Source of the DNA: Actinomycetota bacterium
GTDB taxonomy: Bacteria; Actinomycetota; Thermoleophilia; Gaiellales; Gaiellaceae
DNA: 6,363 nt
NCBI GenBank assembly: GCA_005885085.1
Contig: VAXY01000169.1
Span: forward strand, 1-6,363
Reading direction: 5' to 3'
In this document: positions 6,179 through 6,363 of the stretch, one piece after another
Layout of the letters: every line of letters starts with the position of its first letter
Numbering within the stretch: position 1 is the first letter of the stretch
Translations under genes and position numbers: made by a program
Notes under the pieces: generated by a model
Seen by the model: the letters and a program-made list of their open reading frames with translations, nothing else
Databases searched by the model: none
Told to the model about the DNA's origin: nothing

Positions 6179-6363
6179 ATCTCGCTCTGAGCCTGGCCTA
6201 CGCCGCGGAGCGCCACCCGGAGCGCGAGGCGCTCGTCGACGGAGACGTCCGGCTGACGTACGCCGCCCTGCGCGAGCGCGCCGCGCGGCTCGCCGGAGGG
6301 CTCGGATCGCTCGGCCTTGCGCGGGGCGACCGACTCGCTGCGGTGCTCACGAACCGGCACGAG
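6175..6363 (+). CDS. AMP-forming acyl-CoA synthetase/ligase (3' truncated)
   Basis: From GTG 6175 the frame stays open to the window end, giving 63 residues of a protein that is normally about 500. The pattern is the N-terminus of the ANL adenylating superfamily: ERHPEREALVDGD (12-24), LTYAALRERAARLAGGL (27-43), then GLARGDRLAAVLTNRHE (47-63). Related enzymes activate a carboxylate with ATP to an acyl-AMP and then to the CoA thioester. The P-loop and the other core motifs lie beyond the window, so the substrate class (fatty, aromatic or hydroxy acid) cannot be judged. The start overlaps the small-subunit stop by GTGA, placing it in the same coupled operon; no strong ribosome site precedes it. 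This suggests that the acid handled by the hydroxylase, or a product of it, is channelled into CoA-dependent degradation, which is inference. Confidence 0.85.
   Translation, partial: MNLALSLAYAAERHPEREALVDGDVRLTYAALRERAARLAGGLGSLGLARGDRLAAVLTNRHE

Overview
The window is about 6.4 kb of very GC-rich DNA (roughly 70% G+C by eye, with G or C at most third codon positions). It is packed end to end with genes on the + strand. The base composition, frequent GTG starts and tightly overlapping genes suggest a high-GC bacterium. My best guess is an actinobacterium of the Thermoleophilia type, held with low confidence because there is no rRNA or other marker. No RNA gene, transposon, CRISPR array, repeat, credible terminator or recognisable promoter was seen, and no gap between genes exceeds 31 bases.

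Layout: (1) 1-813, the 3' part of a LysR-family regulator whose N-terminus lies outside the window. (2) 845-2248, a 467-residue protein of the LarA superfamily (nickel-dependent lactate racemase-like) with altered active-site positions. (3) 2256-2525, an 89-residue protein with a CxxC motif, like DUF1858 or the ScdA N-terminal domain. (4) 2522-4866, the large molybdopterin-binding subunit of a xanthine dehydrogenase-family hydroxylase, split by a frameshift near 4283-4305. (5) 4863-5720, its FAD-binding medium subunit. (6) 5717-6178, its two-[2Fe-2S] small subunit. (7) 6175 to the window end, the first 63 residues of an AMP-forming acyl-CoA ligase.

From the small CxxC gene onward every junction is a 4-base GTGA overlap, so genes 3-7 look like one translationally coupled unit. 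The larA-like gene and probably the regulator belong to the same transcript. A reasonable working model is an inducible catabolic operon for an organic acid. The molybdenum hydroxylase inserts oxygen from water into the substrate, passing electrons Mo to 2Fe-2S to FAD. The LarA-like protein would change stereochemistry or act on an alpha-hydroxy acid. The ligase would activate a carboxylate as its CoA thioester. The substrate cannot be read from the sequence. The most notable points are this gene combination, the divergent LarA-like active site, and the reading-frame break in the catalytic subunit.
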